Of a stretch of DNA of 64,000 nucleotides, positions 17,761 through 26,615 are shown one piece after another. Within the stretch, counting starts at the first letter, position 1. Every line of letters starts with the position of its first letter. Under the pieces are notes generated by a model that was not told the DNA's origin, did no database searches, and saw only the letters and a list, made by a program, of their open reading frames with translations. Made by a program: the position numbers and the translations under genes. Origin of the DNA: Prochlorococcus marinus str. MIT 9302 (GTDB taxonomy: Bacteria > Cyanobacteriota > Cyanobacteriia > PCC-6307 > Cyanobiaceae); assembly GCF_000759975.1 (NCBI RefSeq), contig NZ_JNAM01000005.1, positions 178,125-242,124 on the forward strand, written 5' to 3'.

Positions 17761-17997
17761 CTAGAAATTTTTCAAATCAACCCCATTTGATTTAGCAAAT
17801 TTATCTAAACCTACTTTTTGTATAGATTTTAGCGCTTTGGTACTAACTTTTATATTTACCCATTTTTTTCCTTCTTCCCACCAAAGTCTTCTTTTTTGAA
17901 GATTAACTTGTTGTAATTTTTTTGTACGAATATGTGAGTGGCTTACTGCCATCCCGTTATTAGCTCTTGCACCAGTAAGTTCGCAAACTCTTGACAT
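17761..17997 (-). CDS. rpmB: 50S ribosomal protein L28
   Basis: A 78-residue L28 protein with the typical start [24 protein letters not shown] and the basic middle with [10 protein letters not shown]. Length fits the cyanobacterial form. It lies between htpG (39 bases upstream) and the exported peroxiredoxin on the same strand. Confidence 0.96.
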   Translation of the reverse strand: MSRVCELTGARANNGMAVSHSHIRTKKLQQVNLQKRRLWWEEGKKWVNIKVSTKALKSIQKVGLDKFAKSNGVDLKNF

Positions 17998-18036
17998 ATC
18001 TTTTGAGTTGTATCTTAAGAAATTTTAACACACGAC

Positions 18037-19941
18037 TTATGTTGTTGAATTAAGTAATTCTGAAATTAATTCAGCATTATTATTTTGTAAATTAATTATC
18101 TGTTCTTGATCTAATCCACCAACGGATAATTTAGCCATATCATAAACATGATTAGCGATTTTAGATGCCAATGGATTTTCATCAGGATCTTTTTTATCAA
18201 CAATTATTTTATTTCCTGTAATTTTATTGAGGCCAATAATAAGTGGATGTTCTTTATTAATTAAAAGAACATGATATTCAGGTAAGCCAGGCATCTTTTG
18301 TTCCATGTAAGCACCCATATCATTAATTCTTCTCATTTGTTCTGGAAGCAAGATCATTGCAGGGGGAGCACCTTTGCTTGATAGTGACTGAACTTTAACT
18401 GTTACTTTTTCATTGTTAAGTGCCTTAACTATTGTATCTCTAAGATTTTCTTTATTTGATTTACCATCCTTATCAACAATTTCTTTTGATTCCTTTTCAT
18501 CAAGTTCATTGATTTCTGAATCAACTCTTTGGAATTGATAATCTTCGTTTTTACTTTCTAACCATGGGAGAAATTGTGCATCAATTAAGGGATCTGATTT
18601 GATAACTTCTTTGTTATCAGATAAACAGATATTTAATGAACTTGACTGAGAAATTAAATCTGAACAATAAATAATTTTCTTAGAGTCATTTATCTTATTT
18701 CGTTCTTTGTAATTTGCGAGAGTTGTGAAATACTTATCATTGGATTTTATAAGAGATTTATTTTCAATATCCTTAGTTACGTCTTTATCCGGATTGATTA
18801 TTGTTTCGAAAATTATACTGTTATGTACTAAATCAGAAAATTTTTCATCTTCGATAGCACCAATTTTAATAAAAGCAGAAATAGAATCCCAAATTTCTGC
18901 ATAAAATTCTGGAGAATTTTTTATTAAATCCTTCAGTTTATTAGCGATTTTTTTTGAAATAAATGAAGATATAGATCTTACTTTTCTATCAGTTTGTAAT
19001 GCGCTTCTACTAACATTTAGCGGTATATCTGTAGAGTCAATTACTCCTCTTAGAGGTAAAAGGTATTTTGGTACTATCTCTTTAATCGAATCACTTACAA
19101 ATACTTGATTACAAAATAGTTTAATTTCTCCCTTTTCCCAGTCAGCTCGACCAGACAACTTAGGAAAATACAATATCCCTTGTATGTCATATGGATAATC
19201 TGTATTTAGATGAATCCATAAGAGTGGATCTCCCTGAAAAGGATAAAGGTATTTATACAACTCAATATAATCTTCATCTTTTAATTCACTAGGTTGTTTT
19301 CTCCATGGAGGATTTTTCTTATTAATTGTCTCACCATCTAATAAAACATCTATTGGCATGAAATCACAATATTTTTTTATTAATGATTTAATCCTTTCAG
19401 GCTCTATAAACTCTTTTTCTTCATCAAGTAGGTGAAGTATCACATCTGTACCAATTGTCTCTCTTTCTGACTCATCTAACGTGAAATTTGGCGATCCATC
19501 ACAAGACCACTTGAATGCTTTTGATTCTCCAATTGCTGATTTAGTTAATATATCAACTCTATCTGCCACCATGAAACTTGAATAAAAACCAAGTCCAAAA
19601 TGGCCTATAAATTCATCATTATCTTTTTTGTATTTTGTTAGGAATTCTTCTGCGCTAGAGAATGCTACTTGGTTTATGTACTTCTTAATTTCTTCATCAT
19701 TCATTCCAATTCCATTATCAGAAATTGTTAGGGTATTATTCTCACGGTCAATAGATATTTTTACTTGAGCTTTTTCAGTATTTTCGCAGTCGCCTGCCAT
19801 AGATGCCATTCTTCGTTTACTTATTGCGTCAACACTATTACTAACAAGTTCTCTTAAAAAGATTTCATGGTCAGAATATACTGCCTTCTTGATAATTGGG
19901 AAAATATTTTCGGTATTAATACGAATTTCGCCTTTTTCCAT
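18037..19941 (-). CDS. htpG: Hsp90 chaperone HtpG
   Basis: HtpG is the bacterial Hsp90, an ATP-driven dimeric chaperone. The 634-residue protein shows the N-terminal ATPase signatures ELVSNSVDAISK, DNGIGMNDEEI and GHFGLGFYSSFMVADRV, then the middle domain with VSRSALQTDRK, and a shorter C-terminal dimerisation domain. The acidic linker between N and middle domains is short, as usual in bacteria. The start is the ATG at 19939-19941. A short palindrome lies about 67 bases upstream; no CIRCE element is seen. Confidence 0.96.
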   Translation of the reverse strand: MEKGEIRINTENIFPIIKKAVYSDHEIFLRELVSNSVDAISKRRMASMAGDCENTEKAQVKISIDRENNTLTISDNGIGMNDEEIKKYINQVAFSSAEEFLTKYKKDNDEFIGHFGLGFYSSFMVADRVDILTKSAIGESKAFKWSCDGSPNFTLDESERETIGTDVILHLLDEEKEFIEPERIKSLIKKYCDFMPIDVLLDGETINKKNPPWRKQPSELKDEDYIELYKYLYPFQGDPLLWIHLNTDYPYDIQGILYFPKLSGRADWEKGEIKLFCNQVFVSDSIKEIVPKYLLPLRGVIDSTDIPLNVSRSALQTDRKVRSISSFISKKIANKLKDLIKNSPEFYAEIWDSISAFIKIGAIEDEKFSDLVHNSIIFETIINPDKDVTKDIENKSLIKSNDKYFTTLANYKERNKINDSKKIIYCSDLISQSSSLNICLSDNKEVIKSDPLIDAQFLPWLESKNEDYQFQRVDSEINELDEKESKEIVDKDGKSNKENLRDTIVKALNNEKVTVKVQSLSSKGAPPAMILLPEQMRRINDMGAYMEQKMPGLPEYHVLLINKEHPLIIGLNKITGNKIIVDKKDPDENPLASKIANHVYDMAKLSVGGLDQEQIINLQNNNAELISELLNSTT

Positions 19942-20006
19942 TTAAAAAAAAATCAATCATTATAAATCCTATTTCCTAAAAACTAGTTAATCAAGTTTAA
20001 TTAGGA

Positions 20007-20024
20007 GTATTGTCCGAACAATAT
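20007..20024. promoter_or_regulatory. Imperfect palindrome upstream of htpG
   Basis: TATTGTCCGAACAATA at 20008-20023 has 6-bp arms plus a central CG, so 14 of 16 positions are symmetric. It lies in the 119-base spacer between hisZ and htpG, 67 bases before the htpG start. It could be an operator, but I cannot name a regulator: it is not CIRCE and not a good cyanobacterial LexA box. Confidence 0.3.
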
Positions 20025-20060
20025 ATAAATTTAAAAACCTAAATAAATTTTGAAATAGTT

Positions 20061-21212
20061 TTATATAACCCACAAAATCTCACTACAATTGTTTTCTTTC
20101 ATTATTTGATTGGCTTTAGCTAGGTCATCACATGGATTTAAATGTAAGACAGCAATATTTCCTCTTTTCTGTTGTTCTTTTTGTTCATTCATACCTTTTT
20201 CTAACAAATAAGAATCTTTAAACATTAATAAAATCTTTTTTTTATCTGTCTTTTCTTCCCTAATTAAATTTCGTAAGATGTCTATTGAAATTGTAAATCC
20301 AATGCCATTTAAGATTTTCTCATTAGGACTAAAGGATCTTACCAATTCATCATATCTTCCGCCTTTTGCCACAACGCTTTTATTTTTACCATCATCCCCT
20401 ATAAGTTGAAAAACTATTCCTTCATATAAATTCAAGTGAGGTTGAAACGTGGGATCAAGTTGTAATTTAACACCATATTTATTTGATATTTTTGATAATA
20501 TTTCAAATAAAAAATTTAAGTCATCTAATGTTTTACTAGTGCCATATTTAGCTTTCAATTTTTTTAATATTGTAATTGGTTCTCCTCTTGTGAATAAGAT
20601 ATCTTTAAGAATAAATTTATCATCTTCATCAATCCGTAAATTAGATAATTTATCTTGATCAAAGTTAACCAGACTTTTCTTAATTTCTTCTAAATTATTA
20701 TTCTTATATTTATTTAAGATTAAATCCATTATTTTTGTGGTGCTTACTAGTAGAAATAAATTACAACTATCCTTCAAATTAATATTATCGATTGCATCAA
20801 ACAAAATATTAATAACTTCAATTTCTGGGTATTTTGTATCATATCCAATTAATTCGATTCCACTCTGTAGTTTTTCTTGTAATTTAAAAGAATTTTTATT
20901 ATTTAATTTCTTATCAAAGACCATTCCATTGGTAAATAATCTTATAGGTCTGTTCTTATTTATTAATCTAGTAGATGACAATTTAACAATAGATGTTGTC
21001 ATTTCTGGCCTAAGACATAATGAATTATTACTTACTATTCCCACAACCTGATTTTCTTCAATAACTCCACGGCCTTTTATCGTCTCTAAAGTATTTATAA
21101 ATGACGGTGAAACCTCTTCATAGCCCCATAGTTTATAAATATTATTTAGATTATTTATAATATTAGAGTTATTTTTTACATCGACTAATTTAATTTCTTT
21201 TATATCTGTCAT
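20061..21212 (-). CDS. hisZ: ATP phosphoribosyltransferase regulatory subunit HisZ
   Basis: HisZ is a catalytically inactive HisRS-like protein that partners the short form of HisG in the first step of histidine synthesis. The 383-residue protein has the class II core: LWGYEEVSPSFI, the LRPEMTTSIVKL block in place of true HisRS motif 2, and the VAKGGRYDELV segment. The C-terminal anticodon-binding domain of real HisRS is missing or reduced, which argues against hisS. Its presence predicts a short HisG elsewhere in the genome. Confidence 0.9.
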   Translation of the reverse strand: MTDIKEIKLVDVKNNSNIINNLNNIYKLWGYEEVSPSFINTLETIKGRGVIEENQVVGIVSNNSLCLRPEMTTSIVKLSSTRLINKNRPIRLFTNGMVFDKKLNNKNSFKLQEKLQSGIELIGYDTKYPEIEVINILFDAIDNINLKDSCNLFLLVSTTKIMDLILNKYKNNNLEEIKKSLVNFDQDKLSNLRIDEDDKFILKDILFTRGEPITILKKLKAKYGTSKTLDDLNFLFEILSKISNKYGVKLQLDPTFQPHLNLYEGIVFQLIGDDGKNKSVVAKGGRYDELVRSFSPNEKILNGIGFTISIDILRNLIREEKTDKKKILLMFKDSYLLEKGMNEQKEQQKRGNIAVLHLNPCDDLAKANQIMKENNCSEILWVI

Positions 21213-21230
21213 TTTAATATTTAACGAATT

Positions 21231-22079
21231 TTAGGTATAGAGATTTTTTTTAAATGGAGAAACCTTATCTAGTTCATTTTTTAATTCATTTTCAACGCTG
21301 GGAGAACAAGCTAAAATTCTTCCAGAATTTAAATTAAATTTACCTGATGGATAATCTGAAATAATTCCACCAGCCTCTTTTACAATGATAGCACCGGCCG
21401 CTAGGTCCCATACCTCCAATCCTCTTTCCCAGTATCCATCGACCTTACCTGAAGCAACAAATGCTAAATCTACAGCTGCTGCTCCTCCTCTTCTGACACC
21501 TCTAGTTTTATGTGTTAGATAACAAAATTCAGCATAATTATTATCCTCTGTCTCAAATCTGTCATAAGAGAAACCAGTTACAAGTAGACTATCAGAAAGC
21601 TTAGAAGGACTCGATACTTTAAGTTCAATATCATTACAGAATGATCCTAAACCGATACAGGCTGAATATAATTCATTTAAATAAGGTACTGATATAGCAC
21701 CTAAAATTGGGTTGTTTTTATATATAAGACCAATAGAAGTTCCAAAAAAAGGATATCCATGAGAATAATTTGTTGTACCGTCTAATGGGTCTATACACCA
21801 TGTTAAATTAGAGGATTTATTTAACTTACCCGATTCCTCTGCATTGATAGATATGTTTGGGGTCTTTTCTAATAAATATTCTTTTATTTTATTTTCAACT
21901 TCCAAATCTACATTGGTTACTAGATCACCTTTCCTACCCTTTGATGATATTTTCTGAATTTTATTGTAATTAATTTTTAGAATTTCATTACCAATTTGAG
22001 CTGAGTTCTTGGCTATTTCATACAAACTGGATATATTTACTTGATTTGCGAGTTTCTCTATTTCACTTAATTCAAACAT
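21231..22079 (-). CDS. Inositol monophosphatase family phosphatase
   Basis: A 282-residue Mg-dependent phosphatase of the IMPase/FIG superfamily. It shows motif A in WCIDPLDGTTNYSHGYPFFG, the acidic motif INAEESG, and motif B in EVWDLAAGAIIVKEAGG. Family members act on inositol phosphates, histidinol phosphate or other sugar phosphates. The neighbouring hisZ (18 bases downstream) makes a histidinol-phosphatase role conceivable, but nothing in the sequence decides this. Confidence 0.9.
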   Translation of the reverse strand: MFELSEIEKLANQVNISSLYEIAKNSAQIGNEILKINYNKIQKISSKGRKGDLVTNVDLEVENKIKEYLLEKTPNISINAEESGKLNKSSNLTWCIDPLDGTTNYSHGYPFFGTSIGLIYKNNPILGAISVPYLNELYSACIGLGSFCNDIELKVSSPSKLSDSLLVTGFSYDRFETEDNNYAEFCYLTHKTRGVRRGGAAAVDLAFVASGKVDGYWERGLEVWDLAAGAIIVKEAGGIISDYPSGKFNLNSGRILACSPSVENELKNELDKVSPFKKNLYT

Positions 22080-22084
22080 GATAA

Positions 22085-22459
22085 TTAATCTTCCTCAAAT
22101 TCCCAAGGTGGCGCTACTCTTGTATTTCCCCTCCCAAAATATTGTCCAAATTGTAATTCGTAAACTTCATCTTCATATGTAGTTTCAACCTCAAGATTTG
22201 AAGTTGCTTTAGCGACACAAAGTAGAGCATACCCTTTATCTTTTAAGGCTTGAGAAACACCCATGGCTTCAGGTTGTTGCAACGTACCAGAAATTATTTT
22301 AACTGCACAACTTGTACAGCAACCATTTCTACATGAAAATGCAAGTTTGAAACCTTTCTTTTCAAATTCCTTAAGGATGTACTCATCACTATTAACCTGT
22401 TCTTGGTAGAACTTTCCGGTTGCCTTATTTTTAATCGTGACTGTGAAAGTCTTTTTCAA
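22085..22459 (-). CDS. FdC2-like [2Fe-2S] ferredoxin with C-terminal extension
   Basis: A 124-residue plant-type ferredoxin. The cluster ligands fit C-x4-C-x2-C-x29-C at Cys43, Cys48, Cys51 and Cys81; an additional Cys47 lies directly before the second ligand (CRNGCCTSC). Unlike PetF, the protein has a basic start and a ~25-residue extension after the fold (FGQYFGRGNTRVAPPWEF), which resembles the FdC2 type of chloroplasts and cyanobacteria. The start is TTG at 22457-22459 with a good Shine-Dalgarno sequence (GAGGAAAG) just upstream. It is followed five bases later by the phosphatase gene. Its redox partner is not known. Confidence 0.88.
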   Translation of the reverse strand: MKKTFTVTIKNKATGKFYQEQVNSDEYILKEFEKKGFKLAFSCRNGCCTSCAVKIISGTLQQPEAMGVSQALKDKGYALLCVAKATSNLEVETTYEDEVYELQFGQYFGRGNTRVAPPWEFEED

Positions 22460-22508
22460 ATAACTTTCCTCAAAAATGGGATGATCAAGGGTTAAAATGG
22501 TTATCTTG

Positions 22509-22595
22509 GGAGAGGTGGCCGAGTGGTTGAAGGCGCAGCACTGGAAATGCTGTATAGGGGCAACTTTATCGAGGGTTCGAATCCCTCTCTCTCCG
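22509..22595 (+). tRNA. tRNA-Ser (GGA)
   Basis: An 87-base cloverleaf: acceptor GGAGAGG pairs with TCTCTCC (one G-U), the D arm begins TGGCCGAGTGG, the anticodon loop holds GGA (CTGGAAA), a long class II variable arm follows, and the T arm is GAGGG-TTCGAAT-CCCTC. Discriminator base is G; CCA is not encoded. The long variable arm and GGA anticodon identify serine. Confidence 0.97.
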
Positions 22596-22809
22596 TATTA
22601 TATTAGTTGATTTAGGTTGATAACATCAACAATTTTGTCTGTAGAATATATTTTAAAATAGAAAGCAGTTAGTTTGATAGGTTATAAATAATCTTACTTT
22701 ATTTAAAATAAGTTGAAAAAATTTGATTTTTACTATTATATGTAAATATCTAAGATAAAAATTAATTAAATTATTAGTAAATTTTGCTTTTATTTAGCGA
22801 TCTAAAATC

Positions 22810-24807
22810 ATGGGGCAAATAGTTGGAATAGATTTAGGTACTACTAACTCTGTTGTAGGAGTTATAGAAGCTGGTCGTCCAATTGTTATTGCAAATTCTG
22901 AAGGTTCTAGAACTACACCATCAATAGTTGGTTTTACAAAAGACAGAGAAATAGTAATAGGTGACCAAGCAAGAAGACAACTTGTATTAAATCCAAAGAA
23001 TACCTTTTATAACTTAAAAAGATTTATTGGTAGCGACTGGGACGAACTAGATGAAACAAGTATTTCTGTTCCCTACAATGTCAAAGCAAATAATACTGGA
23101 AGTGTTAGGGTTCTTAGTCCTAATACAAAAAGAGAGTATGCTCCTGAAGAGTTAGTGAGCTCATTAATTAGAAAGTTAATTAATGATGCTGAAACATATC
23201 TTGGAGATACTGTTGACTCTGCTGTTATTACTGTCCCTGCATATTTTAATGAATCTCAAAGGCAGGCTACTAAGGATTCTGCAATATTAGCTGGTATAAA
23301 AGTTGATAGAATCCTAAATGAACCTACAGCAGCTGCTCTAGCTTATGGTTTTGAAAAAAGTTCCTCTAATAATGTTTTAGTTTTTGATTTAGGGGGTGGA
23401 ACTTTTGATGTCTCATTATTAAAAATTTCTAATGGTGTATTTGATGTTAAAGCTACTTGTGGAGATACTCAACTAGGAGGAAACAATTTTGACTCAAAAA
23501 TAGTAGATTGGCTTGCTGAAAAATTTCTTGCTAAACATGATATTGATTTAAGAAGGGATAGACAAGCATTGCAGAGATTAACTGAAGCTTCTGAAAAAGC
23601 TAAATGTGAATTATCAGGATTGTTAAAAACAAAAATATCATTACCTTTTATCACCACAAGTAAAGAGGGTCCATTACACATTGAAGAGACCATAGATAGA
23701 AAAATATTTGAATCATTATCTCAAGATCTATTAGACAGATTATTAGAACCTGTGCAAATTGCCTTAGATGACTCTGGATGGATCGCAGAAGATATAGATG
23801 AGGTAGTTCTTGTCGGTGGTAGCACTAGAATCCCAATGGTTCAACAATTAGTCAAGACTCTAGTGCCTAATGATCCATGTCAATCTGTTAATCCAGATGA
23901 AGTAGTTGCAATTGGCGCTGCAATACAATCCGGAATAATTAGTGGCGATTTGCAAGATTTACTGCTAAACGACGTTACACCTCTATCTTTAGGTTTAGAA
24001 ACTATTGGAGGTCTTATGAAGGTACTAATACCTCGTAATACACCAATACCAGTAAGACAATCTGATGTTTTTAGTACATCTGAAGCTAATCAATCTTCAG
24101 TAGTTGTTCAAGTACGACAGGGAGAAAGGCCTTTAGCCTCTGAAAATAAATCACTTGGTAAATTTAGGTTGTCAGGAATACCACCAGCACCAAGAGGAAT
24201 ACCACAAGTTCAAGTAGCATTTGATATTGATGCTAATGGTCTTCTAGAAGTAAGTGCGACTGATAGAACAACTGGTCGAAAGCAAATAGTTTCAATTTCT
24301 GGAGGTTCTAATTTAAATGAACAAGAAATAAATTCGATAATTGAAGAAGCTAAAGCAAAAGCTAATGAAGATAGGAAGAGAAGATCTGTGATTGATAGAA
24401 AAAACAGCGCTTTAACTCTTATTGCGCAAGCTGAGAGAAGACTTAGGGATGCTTCATTAGAATTTGGCCCTTATGGGGCCGAAAGGCAACAACGAGCTGT
24501 TGAATTAGCCATTCAAGATGTTGAAGAGTATATAGATGACAATGATCCTCAAGAATTAGAAATTTCAGTAAGTGCTCTACAAGAAGCATTATTCGGCTTA
24601 AACAGAAAATTTGCGGCAGAAAAGAAAACTGATAATAATCCCTTACAGGGCATTAAAAATACATTTGGATCATTAAAGGATGAACTCTTTTCAGATGATT
24701 ATTGGGATGATGATCCTTGGGATAATCAAATGAATAGAAATTATAGAAATTCGAGGTATGGTAATTCTAGGGACGATGATCCATGGGACAATGACTACTT
24801 CCTCTAA
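22810..24807 (+). CDS. dnaK: Hsp70 chaperone DnaK (DnaK3-like) with repeated acidic-Trp tail
   Basis: An Hsp70 of 665 residues: ATPase domain with [43 protein letters not shown] and [13 protein letters not shown], then the substrate domain with [15 protein letters not shown], and a helical lid. The last ~40 residues are acidic and contain DDDPWDN twice (residues 633-639 and 655-661) instead of the usual EEVD-less glycine tail. Cyanobacteria have several DnaKs; the atypical tail and the directly overlapping dnaJ gene point to the DnaK3/DnaJ3 pair, which is membrane-associated in other cyanobacteria. Paralog assignment is an inference. Confidence 0.95.
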   Translation: MGQIVGIDLGTTNSVVGVIEAGRPIVIANSEGSRTTPSIVGFTKDREIVIGDQARRQLVLNPKNTFYNLKRFIGSDWDELDETSISVPYNVKANNTGSVRVLSPNTKREYAPEELVSSLIRKLINDAETYLGDTVDSAVITVPAYFNESQRQATKDSAILAGIKVDRILNEPTAAALAYGFEKSSSNNVLVFDLGGGTFDVSLLKISNGVFDVKATCGDTQLGGNNFDSKIVDWLAEKFLAKHDIDLRRDRQALQRLTEASEKAKCELSGLLKTKISLPFITTSKEGPLHIEETIDRKIFESLSQDLLDRLLEPVQIALDDSGWIAEDIDEVVLVGGSTRIPMVQQLVKTLVPNDPCQSVNPDEVVAIGAAIQSGIISGDLQDLLLNDVTPLSLGLETIGGLMKVLIPRNTPIPVRQSDVFSTSEANQSSVVVQVRQGERPLASENKSLGKFRLSGIPPAPRGIPQVQVAFDIDANGLLEVSATDRTTGRKQIVSISGGSNLNEQEINSIIEEAKAKANEDRKRRSVIDRKNSALTLIAQAERRLRDASLEFGPYGAERQQRAVELAIQDVEEYIDDNDPQELEISVSALQEALFGLNRKFAAEKKTDNNPLQGIKNTFGSLKDELFSDDYWDDDPWDNQMNRNYRNSRYGNSRDDDPWDNDYFL

Positions 24808-25717
24808 AAAAGATTATTTGTCGATTTTGGGTTTATCCCCTGATTTCGATGATAAAGAACTTAAAAAGGCCTTTCGAAGAGAAGCAAGAAAATGGCATCC
24901 AGATTTAAATAAAAATGATCTTAATGCAGAAGAAAGATTTAAATTAATTAATGAAGCATACGAATATCTACGTGATCCTAATATAAGGAAAAATAGTTCG
25001 GATGAAAATATCCAGGATGATTACGAAAATAATAATTTCAAGACAGGATTTCCTGATTTTCAAGATTATCTTGATTCATTATTTGGATATGAATACTCAC
25101 CAAAGAATGACGAGGAATATGACAATGAACCATTTGATGATGAATCGATAAATACAAATAATGATGAATTTAATAATTATGAATACCCTACAACCTCTCC
25201 AGAAGAACCGCCTCCAGTTAAACTCCATCAAGATATTGAAACAGTTATTGAATTAACTCCTGATGAGGCATTAAATGGAGCTTCAATTTTAATAGAACTT
25301 GAAGATGAAACCGTAGTAGAAGTTGACACACCTCCTTTCGCTGGAGATGGATGGCGATTAAGACTTGAAAATATTGCAAGAGGAGGTAAAGATCATTATC
25401 TACAGTTAAAAGTTCAAACGGAAAGTGGTCTAAGAATTGATGGTTTAAGAGTTCTTTATAAATTAGAGTTATTTCCTCATGATGCTCTTCTTGGTTGTGC
25501 AGTAGAGGTTCCTACTCTTGATGGAAATGTCACACTTCAAGTTCCACCAAAATCATCTACGGGAAGAATGTTACGTTTGAAAGGTAGGGGTTTAACTTTC
25601 GAAGATAATGTAGGTGATCAATATGTTGAAATCTTGGTAGTGATACCAGCTGATATTAATGATGAAGAAATTGCTTTATATACAAGATTACAAGAACTAT
25701 CACTTTCTGATTCTTAA
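24791..25717 (+). CDS. dnaJ: J-domain co-chaperone (DnaJ3-like), no zinc finger
   Basis: A 308-residue Hsp40. The J domain covers about residues 7-70 with HPD at 36-38 (KWHPDLNK). A long acidic asparagine-rich linker (about 75-140) replaces the G/F region, no CxxCxGxG zinc repeats exist, and the C-terminal DnaJ substrate-binding domains follow (VEVDTPPFAGDGWRLRL, LQVPPKSSTGRMLRLKGRG). I take the ATG at 24791, where the sequence becomes J-domain-like; an upstream in-frame ATG at 24758 would only add dnaK-antiphase residues. The gene overlaps dnaK by 17 bases, implying coupled synthesis with that DnaK. Confidence 0.93.
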   Translation: MTTSSKKDYLSILGLSPDFDDKELKKAFRREARKWHPDLNKNDLNAEERFKLINEAYEYLRDPNIRKNSSDENIQDDYENNNFKTGFPDFQDYLDSLFGYEYSPKNDEEYDNEPFDDESINTNNDEFNNYEYPTTSPEEPPPVKLHQDIETVIELTPDEALNGASILIELEDETVVEVDTPPFAGDGWRLRLENIARGGKDHYLQLKVQTESGLRIDGLRVLYKLELFPHDALLGCAVEVPTLDGNVTLQVPPKSSTGRMLRLKGRGLTFEDNVGDQYVEILVVIPADINDEEIALYTRLQELSLSDS

Positions 25718-25751
25718 TCAAATACTATAATAAATAGAAAAGTCGATACTT

Positions 25752-26135
25752 ATGAATATATTTGTTCTTTTATATAATTCAGGAACAGATAAGGAAGGAA
25801 TTCATTCAATCGAACTTAAAGGAAGGACCATTGTTCTTATGTTTGAAGATAAGGATGATGCAACAAGATATTGTGGTCTACTAGAAGCTCAAGATTTTCC
25901 TTTGCCAAAAGTTGAAATGATCAACATCCAGGAAATAAAAGATTTCTGCATTAAATTAGATTATGAATGTAAATTAGTAGAAAAAAATTTTGTACCTAAA
26001 ACCGCAGAAGATAGGTTATTAATTTCACCACCCCAGAAAAACCTAGAAGTTGAAAATTGGGATGAAGAAAAAAATAATAATAAAGATAACATTGATATAA
26101 ATACCATTAAGGAAAACCTTGAAAAGTTGCTTTAG
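25752..26135 (+). CDS. DUF3110 domain protein
   Basis: A 127-residue cyanobacterial protein. The first ~100 residues match the DUF3110 pattern (MNIFVLLYNSGTDKEGIHS, the VLMFEDKDDATRYCGLLEAQDFP block, and FCIKLDYECKLV). The C-terminal 35 residues are acidic and Asn-rich and look disordered. Function is not known. It follows dnaJ by 34 bases on the same strand and may belong to that transcript. Confidence 0.85.
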   Translation: MNIFVLLYNSGTDKEGIHSIELKGRTIVLMFEDKDDATRYCGLLEAQDFPLPKVEMINIQEIKDFCIKLDYECKLVEKNFVPKTAEDRLLISPPQKNLEVENWDEEKNNNKDNIDINTIKENLEKLL

Positions 26136-26172
26136 CTATTAAAATATCAATTAATTATTAAACAAATAAAAA

Positions 26173-26610
26173 ATGACAACTGCATTATTTGAGACAGAAG
26201 TTGGAAACATTAATATTGAATTTTTCTCTGACGACGCACCTAATACAGTTAAAAACTTCACTAAGTTGATTGGTGATGGTTTTTATGATGGTCTATCATT
26301 TCACAGAGTTATTCCTGGATTTATGGCTCAGGGTGGATGTCCAAATACTCGTGATGGAGCATCTGGTATGCCTGGAACTGGAGGCCCTGGATATAATATT
26401 AAATGTGAAATCAATTCCAATAAACATTTAAAAGGTTCACTTTCTATGGCTCATGCAGGAAAGGATACAGGTGGTAGTCAGTTTTTTATAGTTTATGAAT
26501 CACAGCCTCATCTCGATGGACTTCATACTGTTTTTGGTAAGACAGATGATATGGATGTAGTGCTAAAGCTTACTAACGGATCAAAAATTTTAAAGGCAAC
26601 TCTTAATTAG
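26173..26610 (+). CDS. Cyclophilin-type peptidyl-prolyl cis-trans isomerase
   Basis: A 145-residue cytoplasmic cyclophilin: no signal peptide, and the conserved active-site pieces [44 protein letters not shown] and [10 protein letters not shown]. It accelerates proline isomerisation during folding. It converges on ribBA with a 5-base gap. Confidence 0.94.
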   Translation: MTTALFETEVGNINIEFFSDDAPNTVKNFTKLIGDGFYDGLSFHRVIPGFMAQGGCPNTRDGASGMPGTGGPGYNIKCEINSNKHLKGSLSMAHAGKDTGGSQFFIVYESQPHLDGLHTVFGKTDDMDVVLKLTNGSKILKATLN

Positions 26611-26615
26611 TAACT

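Noticed and set aside
20737..21051. A 104-residue plus-strand frame inside hisZ
   Set aside because: Antisense shadow of a well-conserved gene; no recognisable domain.
22596..22809. A CIRCE/HrcA operator before dnaK
   Set aside because: TTAGCACTC-N9-GAGTGCTAA is not present in this 214-base spacer; it is simply AT-rich. The htpG spacer was also checked without success.
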